Source: Ulva prolifera (taxonomy: Eukaryota; Chlorophyta; Ulvophyceae; Ulvales; Ulvaceae). From it: 64,000 nt of DNA. The notes under the pieces are model-generated. The model worked only from the letters and a program-made list of their open reading frames with translations. It made no database searches and had not been told where the DNA came from. The translations under genes and the position numbers were made by a program. The DNA is taken from NCBI GenBank assembly GCA_023078555.1, contig CM041199.1, positions 3,973,315 to 4,037,314 of the forward strand, given 5' to 3'. Positions 27,301-40,999 of this stretch are shown here, piece after piece. Within the stretch, counting starts at the first letter, position 1. Each line of letters opens with the position of its first letter.

Positions 27301-30300
27301 GGATCTCTGTTGCAACACCTTCAGTGCTCTCTGCGGCCAGGTGGCACTTATGCGCGTCCTCTGTGCGTGCGGAAGTGTGTTGTGTGTGTTGTGTGGCTGT
27401 TTCTTGGAGCCGCTGCATGAGTGGTTCCTGTGAAAGTGCCGTGTGAGTATGGCCATGCGATTCAGCTTGTCTCGCGCGCAGAGTTGTGGCACCTGCGAAT
27501 GCGTGTGTGAGCGTGCGTGCGGAGCTCAGGCTGTGTTTGTGCGCATGCATGCTGGCGCTGCCTCAGCACACGCCGACGCGGCCTCACCTCTCTGTGCCCC
27601 CCTTCACAGGGCGGTATCCACTCAGACGGTGAACGTGGGGCCATGTTTTATATATTGTGGGGGGGGGTTGTTCTCAGCTGCGGGTGTGCCTCGAAGCCCC
27701 TCATGCCACCCCAATTCCGCCCGCTGGTGCCAACAAGCAAGCATGCATGCCTCCATCTCCCCCACCGCTACCACACACACCGCGGCATGGGCGCCGCCCT
27801 CGCCGGCGCGATTCACTGTTGCTGTGCCCGTCCAACGCAGGCATCGCCACACACCCACACACATACCACACATGCCACTCATGCCTCTCATGCCTCTCAT
27901 GCCTCTTAAGCCGAGAAAAAAAAAAAGGTCGTGGCAAGCGTGAGCCCCCACGGACAGGCTCTTGCTGGTCACCTGCTCCCCCCCCCCCCCCCCCCCCCCC
28001 TCCATGGCTCATATGTGTACCAATGCATGTCGCTCATGCATGCCGCCCATGCGTATGCAGATCGTGGCAGAGGGCGAGGACATCGTGTACACGTACGACG
28101 TGTACTGGGAGGAGGTGAGCCAGCCGTGGAGTGGCCGCTGGGGGCTGTACATCGGGGACGCTACCTTGACACGCCTCGTGGCCATGCTGAACCCGCTCGC
28201 CATGCTCGCCGCGGTCTGCGTGGTGCTTGCGCTGCTGTGCCGTAGGGTGGCCGGCCGCGATCTCGCGCCCCCGGAAACGACGCCCCTACCCGCGAAGGTG
28301 CGGCTGCGTTCGTGGTGCGTGAAGTCGCGCGAAGATGCCCGCACGTATTGCAGACGTCATGCCGCAGGCCGTGGCTCGTCGGGACGGGTCACTGCAGAAT
28401 TCGGACAGATCTCCTCAGTAGTTCAGTAGATACACCGCACCGGCAGACTGTTCAGACCTGTCATTGTACCTTGGTCGCCGCCAAAAGCAGCGGAGTGGGA
28501 TGAGACGCGTGGGCGGCTCTCCGTGTAGTCCCGCACGGTGCCCTCTGTGTCTTCTGATGCACGTTGGAGGGGGCCCGGCGTTGATACCCATGCCCGCGAG
28601 AGAGGCGGCGCGTTACCTGGGTTCACGGCCAGACCCCTGAGTGAGATGCAAGAGTGTCGACTTGAGGTTGTGTGCAGGGTTTCACCCTGGAACTACACCT
28701 GGCATGATCTGGTCCGTCTGGATTCCGTGGCATCCAACCCGATGGCGCAGCTCTGATAGCTGCAGTGCACTGGTAGCCACCCTCCGTTGCATGCATGCAG
28801 GAGGAGGATCGCCGGCGGTGGAAGCTCGTCGCGGGCGACGTCTTCCGGTCGCCTCCGGCCACCGCGGCCCTCGCCGTCTGCGTCGGCACCGGCGTGCAGC
28901 TCCTCTGCGCCACCCTAGCCACGCTGCTCCTCGCCGCCTTTGGCGCGTTCCCAGACGGCCACAGCAGCGCGCTCCCGATCGCTGCGCTCACGCTACACTC
29001 CTGCTGCACCGCCGTCGGCGGCGCGGCAGCGGTCGCGCTCCTGCGCAGCACGCAGCACGCCGCGGCGGCCTGGGCGCCCGTCTGCATAAAGACAGCATGC
29101 TACTTCCCCGGTGCGTCTCGCCTGTCTGTCTCGTCCGTCAGGGTTGTGTCTCTGGGTCCTCCCTGCATTAAGGTGGGAAAAAGCGTCGAGGCAAGATCGA
29201 TTGGTGTGCGGGCCCAAGGCCGCGGCTGCGGCCTGCTTAGCAGAGACTGGAGGGGCACCACTGCCGAGGCTGATCTGCAGAGTTCATGGGAATCTCCCGC
29301 CTGATCAGGTCATCATGATTTGCCCGAAACTGTGGACTCCAGGCGGAGCGCTCATAGGAGCTGCTACCCCCCCAGTCTGACCCAGCCCGAGTGCCTGATG
29401 GCTGCGGGCGGGGCTGTACCCATCGACATGACAGACACCGAGAATGTGAACCGTTGGGGTGGCAGGTCGCAGGGCGGACTGGCGGAAGCACCCAATGCAT
29501 GCGTAACATGCACGCATGATCACACTTGCGTGCTTCGTCACCGCGTACCACTGCACGTTTCTCCAAGGCGGACTGGCGGAAGTACCCAATGCATGCGTAA
29601 CATGCACGCATGATCACACTTGCGTGCTTCGTCACAGCGTACCACTGCACGTTTCTCCAGCTGCAATCCCCGATCGGACAGCAAGCATCTGTACTCGATC
29701 GGCCCATCTTTCTCCCACAACACACGTGAAATGGGGGCGGGTTCGTCGCAGGGATGCTATGAGCCAGGCCGCTAACGAGGAGGGCCTGGGGGTCCAGGTG
29801 AGGGCATCGGTCGTGTAACTATTCAAAGTAACGCACTAAACAGAATCCCACCGACGCAGCCTGTGTCCCATCTGTGTGCTGTCCACCGTCGAGACAGGCT
29901 CAGAATATCATCGCAGCACGTCAACGTCAATTTCCCAGCACCCCCGTGTTCCGCGCTCACTATCTTACCCAACCCCGCCGCAGGTGCCGCGTTCGCGGCC
30001 TTCGCCGCCGTCAACACCCTCGTCGCCACCACCGGCTCCTCCATGGCCGCCCCACCTTCCCTCTACCTCCTCCTCGCCGCCCTCGTCCTCGTTGGCGTAC
30101 CGCTGTCGCTCGCCGGCGGCGCCGCAGCGGCGCGCGTGCCGCCGCCGCGCTGGCCGGGCGTCACCGTCACCGCGCCGCGAGAGGTGCCGCCGCCGTCCCG
30201 AGACATGCGGTTCCGGGCGGCGGCACAGCTGGCGCTATCGGCGATGGTGCTCTGGTTCCTCATGGGCCACGAGCTGTATGCTGTGCTGCGTGCTGCGTGG

Positions 30301-31164
30301 ACCGGTGTCTTCTACGGCGGTGACGCGTTCCTCGCGGCCTCCGCTGCTGCGACAGTTGTAACTGTGATGGCGATATCGATGATCTCCACGTGCGCCCAAC
30401 CCCCCCCTTCCATCCTGCACCTGTCCTCGTTGTGCCAGAGCATATGTCTGGCAGTACCGCACACAAGTGTGGCAGGCACAGTGGTCAATACCGCTCGTGG
30501 CATCTACTCGCCCAGGGACTCCTGGGTCGCGAGGCCGCGCAAAGTGAGTATTTCGTACTTTGTCCGCCTGGCTCTTGAGGCTCCATCGGCCGGGCCTCTG
30601 CATGCATCGCCTCAGAGACCCACCTGGCCATGGATCCTCAACCTTCCAGCCGCCCCCAGCGCCGCTCCGCTGGCCTGCTATGTGTGGCGTGTGCTGCGAC
30701 ACAAAATTGTGATGAATGCAACTGTGCCGTTCCACCTCCGGCCACATGGCGGCCGAGCGAATCGATCAGAAATGGCACCCGCGCATGCATGCAGGCACGC
30801 GCAGCTGTGTGCGGAGGACTACAACTGGTGGTGGCGCTCCTTCCACCGCGGAGGCTCTGCGGGGGCCGGCCTCGCCGTCACCGCCGCGCTCTTCCGTGCC
30901 ATCTACCTCCCCGACACGCATGGCGTCGGCCTTCTGCTGTACACCGCCTACATGGCATTCGCGGCGGCGGGCGTGTACTTCTGCCTCGGCGGCGTGAGCT
31001 TCGCGGCGTCGCTCGCGTTTGTGCACTTCGCGTTCTCGCGCCTCAACGCCGCGGGCTGTGGCGCGCAGGATACGTCGGAGCTTGTGGAGCAGTTGCTCCA
31101 GGGCCATGCTGAGAAAGGGGGGGACGATGACGGAGAGAGTGATGGGCCAGGGGAGCGTGTGTAG
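24323..31164 (+). CDS. TM9SF/nonaspanin (EMP70) gene C
   Basis: Nine exons give a 676-aa product with all phases consistent: 24323-24425 (signal peptide MLACLLAVVLFARVNG), 24822-24991 (FETGLPYEPYSLPFC), 25426-25494, 26254-26337 (VRLVLEGMPITVFDLEM), 26956-27237, 28061-28297 (IVAEGEDIVYTYDVYW), 28801-29110, 29984-30389 and 30795-31164 (CAEDYNWWWRSFHRGG). The exon 26956-27237 spans what are two exons in A and D, with no intron between the blocks ending HANAVKD and starting PRGVWEVVG. The C-terminus ends in an acidic tail (DDDGESDGPGERV), not the K-x-D of typical family members. Membrane exons are Ala-rich like gene A. It is probably functional, since no frame break is needed. Confidence 0.87.
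27978..28000. repeat. Poly-C tract, 23 bases
   Basis: A run of 23 C lies 60 bases before the acceptor at 28060 in gene C and could act as an extreme polypyrimidine tract. Such a run is error-prone in sequencing. Confidence 0.9.
29473..29660. repeat. 94-bp direct tandem duplication
   Basis: Two nearly identical 94-bp units (29473-29566 and 29567-29660) lie in the intron before the exon at 29984 of gene C. They differ at only a few positions, so the duplication is recent. Confidence 0.9.
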
Positions 31165-34100
31165 CAGGACGTGGCTATAGGCGCGCAGTGCAAGCATGGG
31201 CTGCTGCTGACCGATGTTACAGCTGAGGTTGGCTGAGGCTGCAATTAATAAAAATTCGGCAAATGCCACCGCACATTGAGAGACTGTACTGTATGACAGA
31301 GATAAATGAAGGAGAACTTTCAGAGTTTGCAACCGTGTGTTGTGGTGGGGTGGTGCGTCTGGCCGCCTTCATCTGGTCGCCTTCATCTGGCCGCCTTTGT
31401 GTTTGGCTATGTTTAGCTATAGCTGGATGACAAGTGTGCAGAGTTCTGCGGGTGCATCATACTTCCGGCTGTTGGCGGGGAAGATCGTTTCGCAGCCGTA
31501 CATGGTCCGACGAACCTGCGTAGACATTGTGATAGGGGCCACCCCTAAAGGACAGTTGCAGGAGCGTGTCAGTACAATGGCTGTGGGGCACAGAAGCACA
31601 AGAGGGCGAGGTACAACGTTGAGCAACCGCCCACGTTGTGGGGGGGGGGGGGGGTTCTTGGTGACTGTGCAATGCATTGGACATCCTGTGAATAATCACA
31701 AGAGTGAACTGGCTAAAATCAACACACCAACCGAGTCCGTTGCAAAGCAGCATCATAACCACCCGCACACCACAACCAACCAGCCCCAGACCCAGCATTC
31801 AGGTTCCCCAGCTGAACTCGGAAAGACAGGGTCCTGCTTTCCTGGCGTGATAGCGCAACTCTTGCTCACGCGAGGAGGCCGTGTGAGGTGTGTACATTTG
31901 TCTACTTGCAGAGCTCAACGACAATTAATTTCTCAGTTTCTGGGTGGTCAAATTTGGCCATTCGGCATTGCCCCTGAACACCTGAGTCCAGCAAAGGCGA
32001 GGTCCTGCAACAGCATGAAGTCCGATTGTGATATCCGAAAAATCGCTAGATGAATTAAATTCACTGGTCGCGAGCTCCCAGCTTCGCCAGCGCTGCATGC
32101 ATGGCCAGCCGGCCACCGATCGGTAGACACTGCCTGGGACGCGTCGAACAGCTTCGCGTGTATCTTTGCGCCATGGCGCGCCACAATTGGTTTGAGATCT
32201 GTGCACAAGCAGCGACGCGAGGCTGGCCACGGCTCGAGCGCGACCTGCTGTCGACGTGCACGAGCCACAGGTTGTAGTGTACATACATATATGTCAGACC
32301 TGACATATTGTATAAGCTGACGGCTGTAGCCACTTACTACCATGCACGCCATATGTGACCTGTACGTGTTCCCGATCGAGCTGCGGCTGTGGGGAACCCT
32401 GTAGAGCAGCTGCGCCCATGGCCACGGCGGCCACGGCGGCTGAGCCTGATCAGTTAGCATGATCATGCATGGCGCGTATTTCAACGCACGAGTTCTCGAT
32501 GACCTTGATGGTCTGCCCGCAGGCTCTCGAGATGATCGAGGCGTGAACATATGCGACCTACAGCACTATATTACAGAACCATCAACTGGAGAGGACAAAT
32601 ACCACAAAACAAGTCTCATCCGACTCAACAGCCACAGACGCACGGCAGGCATATATAGCCATCTCCGGATAGCATTCACAGGTATACATGAATGCGCAGT
32701 ACGAATTGCGCACACAGCTCGAGCTCTGTGATTATGAGCCCGAGTGTGTTTGTGGCGATCCACTCATTCACAAAATCATGCAAATGTTGGTTGCTATAGC
32801 ATGCTATACCACTGGATTCGTGCGCGTCACGAAGTGCATCCGACGCGCGTCGACGTCGCGAAGTGCGCAAGCTTAAGGATACAGCTGTAGCGGTGTAGCA
32901 GCCAAATCACTGGACTAACATTGCCCCAGGGTTACAGGAATGTACATGTTGAGGTCGATCGACAAAGACGTGTGGCTGTTGATTTGGATGTGGTTGTTTT
33001 GTTGTTTTTGTCTACCCCCATTCATGAACGGCACTCTTCTGTCATCGACAAAGGTTGCACAGCCGCTGTACCGGTGGTGTCACACCACTGATGTGCTTGT
33101 ACGCTGCCCACGCGCGGTACTACCAGTCTCTGTAGCTTCGTCTATGTCGACGATTGCTTGTCGCGACTTGAAGGAAAAGGACGTCCTTGTCACAGAGCCG
33201 GTATCATCGATATCGCCACACGTCCGGATCCACGCCATGCCAGCATCAATGCCCCCGGCCGCGGTGCGCGATGTGTGGCAAGTACAAATGAATATTCAGA
33301 TCGACTTTACTTGACTGTCGGCACTGCCAACTTGGCAAACGGCGCGCGGTGCCTGTGCACACCCGCGGCCCGCAGCGGCAACTCGCACGACGATCGTGGT
33401 GCCTGCAAGATGACTTCGCATGCCTGTGCTTGCATGCGCACCGCGGCGCCGCGCGTGGACGGACGCCTCTCTTACATTCGGGGACCGAGCCGGCGCAAGG
33501 TGGCATCCATCTGCGATCTGCAGAGGAACGTCAAGATTGTCTGAGAAGCTGCTGGGTGCCGCGAGCGTATGCATGCCATGGCAACACTGCTGAATCAGCA
33601 GTGTACGTACCTGAGCGCTGGCAGTGTCACCAGACTGTTGTTCGGAAGTTGTGCTGTGCTTGTCTGCACCCGTCTGCTCTTCTGGGATAAACTGGTACAT
33701 TGTCGGTCTCATCAAGAGGCGACGTCGCATGCGACCTGCCCTTCACGAGTTCGCCGCTCTCGTGCTGTGTGTTGCATGGGCCCACCCGGGTGCCCGGAGC
33801 TTCGCTGACGATACTTCTGCACAGCATCTGCCTCTTTGTGTGTGATTTTTCATGGCGATAGGGGCTTGCAGGCAACGGGACGCTAGCTGGTCCAGGGCTG
33901 CCAATTGTTCCAGAATGCACCTCACAGCCGAGTGCGCATGTTGCTGCAACTGTGCGACAACATGGTGGATGCAACCCTTCAAAACAGTGCAGACATTGAA
34001 ACATGCTTCACTTGTGTGACATGGACCTCTGAGATGAACCTTCAAGGAGAGAGGCAGACAGCACTACTAGTACAGCACAGTACCGCAACAGCACACACGC

Positions 34101-36258
34101 CACTCAGGTGACGGAGCGATTCTGAAGAGACATATAGCTCACTCGGACCCGTATCCCTTCAGAATCGCTCCATGGCCGCTGCAGCTGCATGCAGCTAGCT
34201 GGAGCTCCCGGGCAGGATGGGGACATTCTACTCGCATGCCACTTTGACCACTTCAGGGCGTCAGATCAACCAAGTCACCCCATCCTCGATCCAACATCTG
34301 TTTTGCTGCTCTGCCAGCAACATCGACATGAGCATGGGTCGGCTCGGGCCCGGGCTCATGCATGCCGGGTCATACCGGCGGCCACGTGCACCTTCAGGCA
34401 CTTGTGCCCCTCGTGAGAGATCTAGAGTCCACAGGCACACCGCATCGCGCACCCCCTTGCCACGTGCCACCCTCCCGCGAGGCTACAACGCAGTCCCTCC
34501 CGATTCCCTTGCATTGAATAATTGTTGCAGGCATGTCGATGCCACATGGTTCATGCTTCGCGCGTCCATGCATCAGCCGCAAACACTCTTCCCGTGCCCC
34601 GGCCCCCAATGGATGTCGCCTACGGCACAGTCATCTGCAGTTCCCCACTGACACTCCAGAAAGAGCTGAAGCCACACCTAACGCAGATGACAAGAACGCC
34701 GGTTCGGTGCGAGCGGCCATGCATCTCCAGGACTTGGAGCGGTGAGGCCCGGGGGGGCACCCATAGCTACGCCCGCTCCCTCCAGCTGCAGCGCAGCATT
34801 GCGTGAGTATGTAATTCTGCTGCAGCGCCTGGCTCTGAGCCTCCCTGGTGCATGTGTGAAAAGTTGGGCGTCGTGATGTGAATGCGGAAGAGACGCAATT
34901 GATTAACTCACGTGTGAAAAGCTTGTCGGAGCCGGTGCTGGACAGGTGGGAATCAGGTCATGGCCTTGCTCTTGGCTCAAGTAGTCTGCTCTTGGTCTGC
35001 TCTTGGTCATCTGAGATGGTGAGGCATCAAATGTGTCATGATGATGACAGGTTATGAATTCATCTTTCTATGCCTGTTGGTGAAGGACCAGCACCCGCTG
35101 CGTCTGCTTTGGGATGCTCGGGGATGCTTCGGGTTGCTCGGGGTGCAGATGCTGCACGACCCCGCTTGCAGAAGGCAGATTGGTGGCAGATTGGTGACTC
35201 CGCCTGTGTGCCGGAAGAGCATGGGAACACAAATTGAGTATACACACGCTGCATATCCTTCAGCAGTGCTGCAGTAGTGGTTGCAGGCAGCTGTGCTTAC
35301 TGTGTATGGTCCATAGCACAGGAAGGCTGAGGTCTGTGTGCTGTTGATGGCGGGACCAGCTTCAGTGCAAGCACACTATGTGCCTCAGAATGTGTGTCTA
35401 CAATTATGTGTTGTACAAGCAACTTTGATGTTCAAGATGCGGAGTCCAGATGTGCACAAAGAGCGAGGGAGAGTGCGAGTGTGCACATGCCGGGGGTGGC
35501 AAAAAGGCAACACCAACGAATCGCAGATCGATCAGCACATCCCCGGAAAGGTGAACTTGATTGAGTTTGATACGGGGACCGCTGTGTTATTACGCTGTTC
35601 TTTTGCCCTTGGTGTGACCGGTGACTTTCAACGGACCTGAGCGACACAGACCGTGCAAGGCGTTGCAAGACTTCCACCAGCTCTTACATACAATGGGGAT
35701 ATGTACGCGGTCCTACTCTGCCGCATTAGCTGATTACACGGAGTATTCATCAGTGGTAATCTCGAGCAGGGCAGGGAGGGACAAGCACTCTAGAGTACTA
35801 CACGCTGGAAATCGAAGGTCCAGCTGCATACTTGATGTATCACTTGGGCTCCGTATCGGTCAATGTAAGCCTCAGCCTTGGGGAGGGATAACACGCCGAG
35901 TCGAGAGACGCGCAAGTACTCAGCATCATGCATAAACGGCTACGCGGAGACGTCGCGGGTTTCGCTTGTTCTCATGGAAAGAGAAGCGCCGAGACAAAAC
36001 GGCCATGTACAGGTTGGCGCATCGATGACCTCTACGAATGCGACATGATTTAATGTAGGTACCTGCGCGTACTAATTCTCAGGATCAACTGTCGGGCCGT
36101 TGGTTACAGGAGTACAGCCCACAGCCATCTTGCTCAGGCTTGCCTGGTGTTCCCGGTACCTTCTTGCTTGGATCTAGTTCAGGTGATGGAAGGTCTGTGA
36201 TATTTCGTAGTAGTCGACTTGTTGAGTTCTCTGCCAGCATCGCGCATCCGTCCGCACG
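31165..36258. other. Gene-poor 5.1-kb region between TM9SF genes C and D
   Basis: I recognise no complete gene. There is a 15-base G run at 31640-31654. A 238-codon frame (31337-32053 +) spans that run and has no domain. A short frame starting at 33729 (+) encodes a signal-peptide-like start (LVLCVAWAHPGARSFA) that could be an isolated first exon, but nothing downstream supports it. The gene D promoter lies at the right end. Confidence 0.5.
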
Positions 36259-39200
36259 ATGACGTGCCCGCTGCGGGACTCGTTGCTACGCGCAGTTGTC
36301 CTGTCACTGGGATGTCTTCTCACCGTCAATGCCTTCTATATCCCCGGAGCATATCCGAAGGAATTCGAACAGGGCGAGCATATCGGAGGTGAGCGGGCTG
36401 TCTTCGCCATGTCACAGGGATAGGCCTGTCTTAGCACAAGCATGCACATCGATCTAGGCTGTGGCTGTCATCCGGCCTGTGATGCTCGTGTCTTCTTCTG
36501 CACCGTGCACGTCTTGTTTACGTTGCTGCCTCTGTGTGACCGCCTGTGTCGCTCTCTTGGAACCGGCACGTTGCATTCCCTCTCAACTGAAATCTCCTTT
36601 TATATGTATCTTATACTATGATATGATGGTCGGACGCTGAGCTGCAGCTCCTTTGCGGGAATGCTGGCGCAGGAGGTGCGACCGTCAACGGGCGGTGCAA
36701 GCACATCAGCTGTCAGCAAATCAATAGCGCTGAACAGGTGCCAGAATCCGTCCATCACGTTGAGATCAATTCCGTTTGTATCACGAAACCGTTCTGCTGC
36801 AGTGGAAGTGAATTCGATCAGCTCATTTGAGACAGAGCTGCCGTATGATTATTACTCCCTGCCGTTCTGCAAGCCCAAGGGCGGCATCAAGAAGAGCACA
36901 ACTTCTGTCAATCCTGGAACGATTTTGTCAGGGCTTCACATGTTCAACTCCCCCTATGACTTTCAAGTCAACGTGCGTCCCCGTCAGTGCCTGCCGATCT
37001 GTTCTTCAGGGACAGCTCATTGGAAACAAAATTGGGCATGCAAGTAAAGCGCCTCTGTGCAACTTGGTAACATGCCGTGGGGTCTGCTAGCATTTTCATC
37101 GAACTTGGCCACATGCTGTTTCACAGTGGTGTCACAGCAAAACTGTCTGGACTCAAGTCACTGATCCCACCCGTGAGCAGGCCATTTGTACACATCCTGA
37201 CAGGGTGACGTGGATGACAACTTTGTGTCTGCAGACACATGAGACGGTAAAGGAAGCTTGCCAAGATGGGTCAGCCGGTCCTCTCGACGCAAAGCAGGTC
37301 GAGGTAAGCACTCCAGCCACCTCGCCATGATGCGTGCACACATGAGCTTGGCTCAGTTTTGCTCACAGAAACTCGGGTAGATCAGAGCCACAGGCATCCA
37401 CATTGCTGCCCAGCATCCTCAGGGCTGGCTGGAGGGGTCCGCATGCCCCATTTCATTGTGTAGGCAGGCTCGCACAGACGCACTGTGCCAGACTTGTCAC
37501 AATGACATGTAGCCATCATGCAAGAACAATGTGCGGCATTCATATCATCGCCTGAGGCTGCAGCCATTACTATGCATCTGTGCCCAGTGCAAACGGCCCT
37601 GCATCATGCATGTGCAAGCAAGAACCAGCCACCTCATATGCATGGCCACGTGCAAGACCCATGGTCAAGTCCGATGAAGCTCAAGCCGCCTGCAGAATCT
37701 CAAAGACAAGATTGACAAGCGCTACCGCATCCGCATGGTGCTGGACAACATGCCAGTCACCACATATGACCTGGAGAAGGTGTGAGCCTTTCCTGTCATC
37801 AGCCGCCCCCCTGCGCTTTCGAGTCATCCGGCACCAGACTGCGAGGTGCTCGCTGCAACACTCGGGCGCCTTGATGCCCGAATCGACTAGTGTGCCGCCT
37901 GCAGGCCAGCCCTGCAGGCCTTTTGCACGGGACTGGAGCGCATGAGCTGTGCATGCATGCTGTCAGGTCACAGCCTTGCGTCTGCAAATGTGGGTCTCTC
38001 GTTGAGGGCACGACAATGTAGACCTTCAAGCAGCGAGCGTCTCGTACATGTGGCAACCATGCTTTGCCGTCGCTAGCATGGTGTATTTAAAGTCAGCCCC
38101 GACTGCTGCTGAGCGTGCGGCCGGGCTGCCTACATGCTGCAGGGCGACACTCGACTGTCTGCCTGACAAACTGTGCTATGCTCTCGCATGCATGCAGGGC
38201 CAGACTCACCTGCGCCCTGGCTTTGACCTCGGCACGATGAACGGCGAGGATTACATCATCTTCAACCACCTCGCCTTCAATGTTCTCATTCACAAGACTC
38301 ACGGCGAGTACACAAACGCCGCGAAGACGAACGCCATGACGGGCGCGTACATCATGGACCCCGCCAACCGCCGGCTGCTGCGCTATGAGGAAGACACCAC
38401 CTCTGGACGCACCCTCGCGTGGCCGGAGGACACTCCGGGCGCGGTCGTGGACGCCTTGCGCATGCGCTCGGCGAGCGCCGGGCGTGACCTCCTGGAGGAC
38501 GACGAGAAGAAGGAGGCCGGCAAAGACAAGAAGGGCGGAAAGAAAAATGCTCAAGGGGGCACCGAGGACGCCGCAACGAGCAGCATCGACAGCGACACCC
38601 CTGCGTCGGTGCGGCGCCGCGCCGCCTGTGTACCAGTGCAACTGTACAATCCGGCCAATACTGGTGGCAGATAGCCACTGGGCCTGCGCGTGGGATGGGC
38701 GTGCGTGGGATGTTACGTCAATGTGCTGTGCTGTGGTGTTGAGGTGTGGCTGTGGCGCAGGAGGCGAAGACGATGTGGATGGTCGTTGGGTTTGAGGTGA
38801 TGCCTTGCAGCATAAGGCGCACGAAGGGCGAGCCCCTGGAGAACATCCCCTGCAAGCCCTGGGGTGCCCAGGACAACCCGGAGCCACAGGTGCGGGCCTG
38901 ATCCCCCTCCCCCACTCTACCCACAACTCGAGCAGTGTCCGACCTCCTCTCTACTTGAACACAAGCTGCCGATGCGATCACAGTTTTGGGTGGACTACCC
39001 GCAACGCCTCACTCATGCTGGCCATGCATATCGCGTCTGTGGACGTGCAGGCCCTTGTGTAGGTCGAGGTGCATGGCATGTCACGCATGAAAGCCGATAA
39101 TGCATGTGCAGGTGGTCGCAGAGGGTGAGGACATCGTGTACACGTACGACGTGTACTGGCAGGAGAGCGATGTCGAGTGGGCGAGCCGCTGGGATGCGTA

Positions 39201-40999
39201 TCTGCGCATGCCGAACGGCACAGTGCACTGGTTCTCTATCCTCAACTCGCTGCTCGTGGTGCTCGTGATGTCGGTCATCGTGGCCGTCATCCTCATGCGC
39301 ACCGTGCGCCGCGACCTCGCCAAATACGAGGAGCTCCTTGTCGAGGGCCAGGTGTGCTCAGGTCTCCCTTGCCGGTGCTGCTGCGGCGCATGTGGCACCC
39401 ATGAGACCGGCGCATCTCAATGGTACTGCATGTACGTATCGTATATGCAAGTCGTGTCCCCCTGCTGGTGCTGCTGATGTCCCCAGCATGTATGGAACAA
39501 ACGCTTCTCGACGGTACTGTTGCCGTGTGTAGTGTGCATACAACCGATGCCTCTTGCTTGTGCTTTTGCTGCCGCAGACCCGCCGATGGCCGCGCAGGAC
39601 GCGAAGGAGGAGAGCGGCTGGAAGCTCATCTCCGGTGACGTCTTCCGCGCACCCGCCTCCGCAGCCGACCTCTCCGTGCAGCTCGGCAGCGGCGCCCAGA
39701 TCTTCTGCACCAGCGTCGTGACGCTGCTCCTCGCGGCCGCCGGCTTCCTGTCGCCCGCGAGCCGCGGCGCGCTCCTCACGAGCGCCATCGTGCTCTACCT
39801 CCTGCTCGCCGTCTCAGCCGGGTACTCGTCGGTGTGGCTGTGGAGCAACATGAACCGCACGTCGACGGGCTGGACGAGCATCTGCCTCAAGACGGCGTGC
39901 TACTTCCCCGGTGCGCGGCCGCTCCTCTCGGTCGGGGTGTGTGAACTCGCGCCGTGCACTGCGCGGAGTGGCGCGATGATGCATCACCGCGGCATGCGTC
40001 CCCAGCCTCATCACAGCTGCTGATCATGCGCTGCATCACACAACATACGCACGCAAAATATCGCGCATGGCCACCGTCCCGGCGCCACACGGCAGCCCCG
40101 TGTGATGCCAGCCCCGGCGTGCTGTCGCGATTACCTGTCACCCAGTGCTACGACAAGAAAAAGGCGACGAGTTGGGCAGCAGCGCGATGACCGTGCAGGC
40201 ATCACCCTCGCCGTCTTCACCATCCTCAACATCATGATCGCGTCCACCGGCACCTCCGGCGCGGTGCCCTTCACGATGTACTTCTCCCTCATGGCCCTCT
40301 GGATCGTCGTGTCCATCCCGATGACGTACATCGGTGGCTACATGGCCTTCCGCACGCCCCTGGTCACCTGGCCGACGCGCACCAACCAGATCCCGCGCCA
40401 CGTGCCGCCGCCCCCCGCCGCCGCCGACCCGTACGTGCTCTACGCCGCCGCCGGCATCCTGCCGTTCTGCACGATCTTCATCGAGCTCTACTTTGCGATG
40501 TCGTCGATGTGGCAGGGCTACTTCTACTACCTCTTTGGCTTCCTTTTCATCGTCGTCGGCCTGACGGTGCTCATCACGATCGAAGTCGCCATCCTCTGCA
40601 CGTGCGCCCCCCCGACCCCCCCTGCCTCCTCATATTCCCCGCCACCTCGCCCTCTGTTCATGCACCAAAGCCACAACAGCGCTCTGACAGTTTCCTTGTT
40701 TGTGCACCACCCGCTCACGGCTTCGCGCCCTCTGCAGGTACGTGCAGCTGTGCGCGGAGGACTACAACTGGTGGTGGCGCTCCTTCCACCGCGGCGGCTC
40801 CACCGCCGTCTACCTCCTCATTTACGCCTTCATCTTCCTCTACAACTACCTGCCGACCATGCATGGCCTCAGCGTGCTTCTGTATGTGTGCTACATGTTT
40901 GTCGTCATCCTCGCGACGCACCTCTGCCTCGGCGCCGTTGGTTTCGCGTCATCGCTCGCGTTTGTCAGCTCGATCTTCGCGGCCGTCAAGGCCGACTGA
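36259..40999 (+). CDS. TM9SF/nonaspanin (EMP70) gene D, complete
   Basis: Ten exons give 736 aa: 36259-36388 (signal peptide), 36803-36972 (ETELPYDYYSLPFCKP, the EMP70 signature), 37235-37303, 37696-37779 (MVLDNMPVTTYDLEK), 38198-38608, 38761-38889, 39112-39351 (AEGEDIVYTYDVYW), 39598-39910, 40199-40601 and 40738-40999. Every junction is GT-AG and in phase. The last exon carries CAEDYNWWWRSFHRGGST and ends VKAD. That matches the C-terminal K-x-D/E of TM9SF proteins, known in plants as a COPI-binding Golgi-retention signal. Exon 38198-38608 adds a Lys/Glu-rich luminal insert of about 100 residues (DEKKEAGKDKKGGKK) absent from A and C, making it longer than most family members. It is the most canonical copy and probably the founder of the array. 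The exact end of exon 38608 is inferred from phase. Confidence 0.93.

Noticed and set aside
31337..32053. 238-codon plus-strand frame after TM9SF gene C
   Set aside because: It runs through a G15 homopolymer, where the frame is unreliable, and shows no domain.
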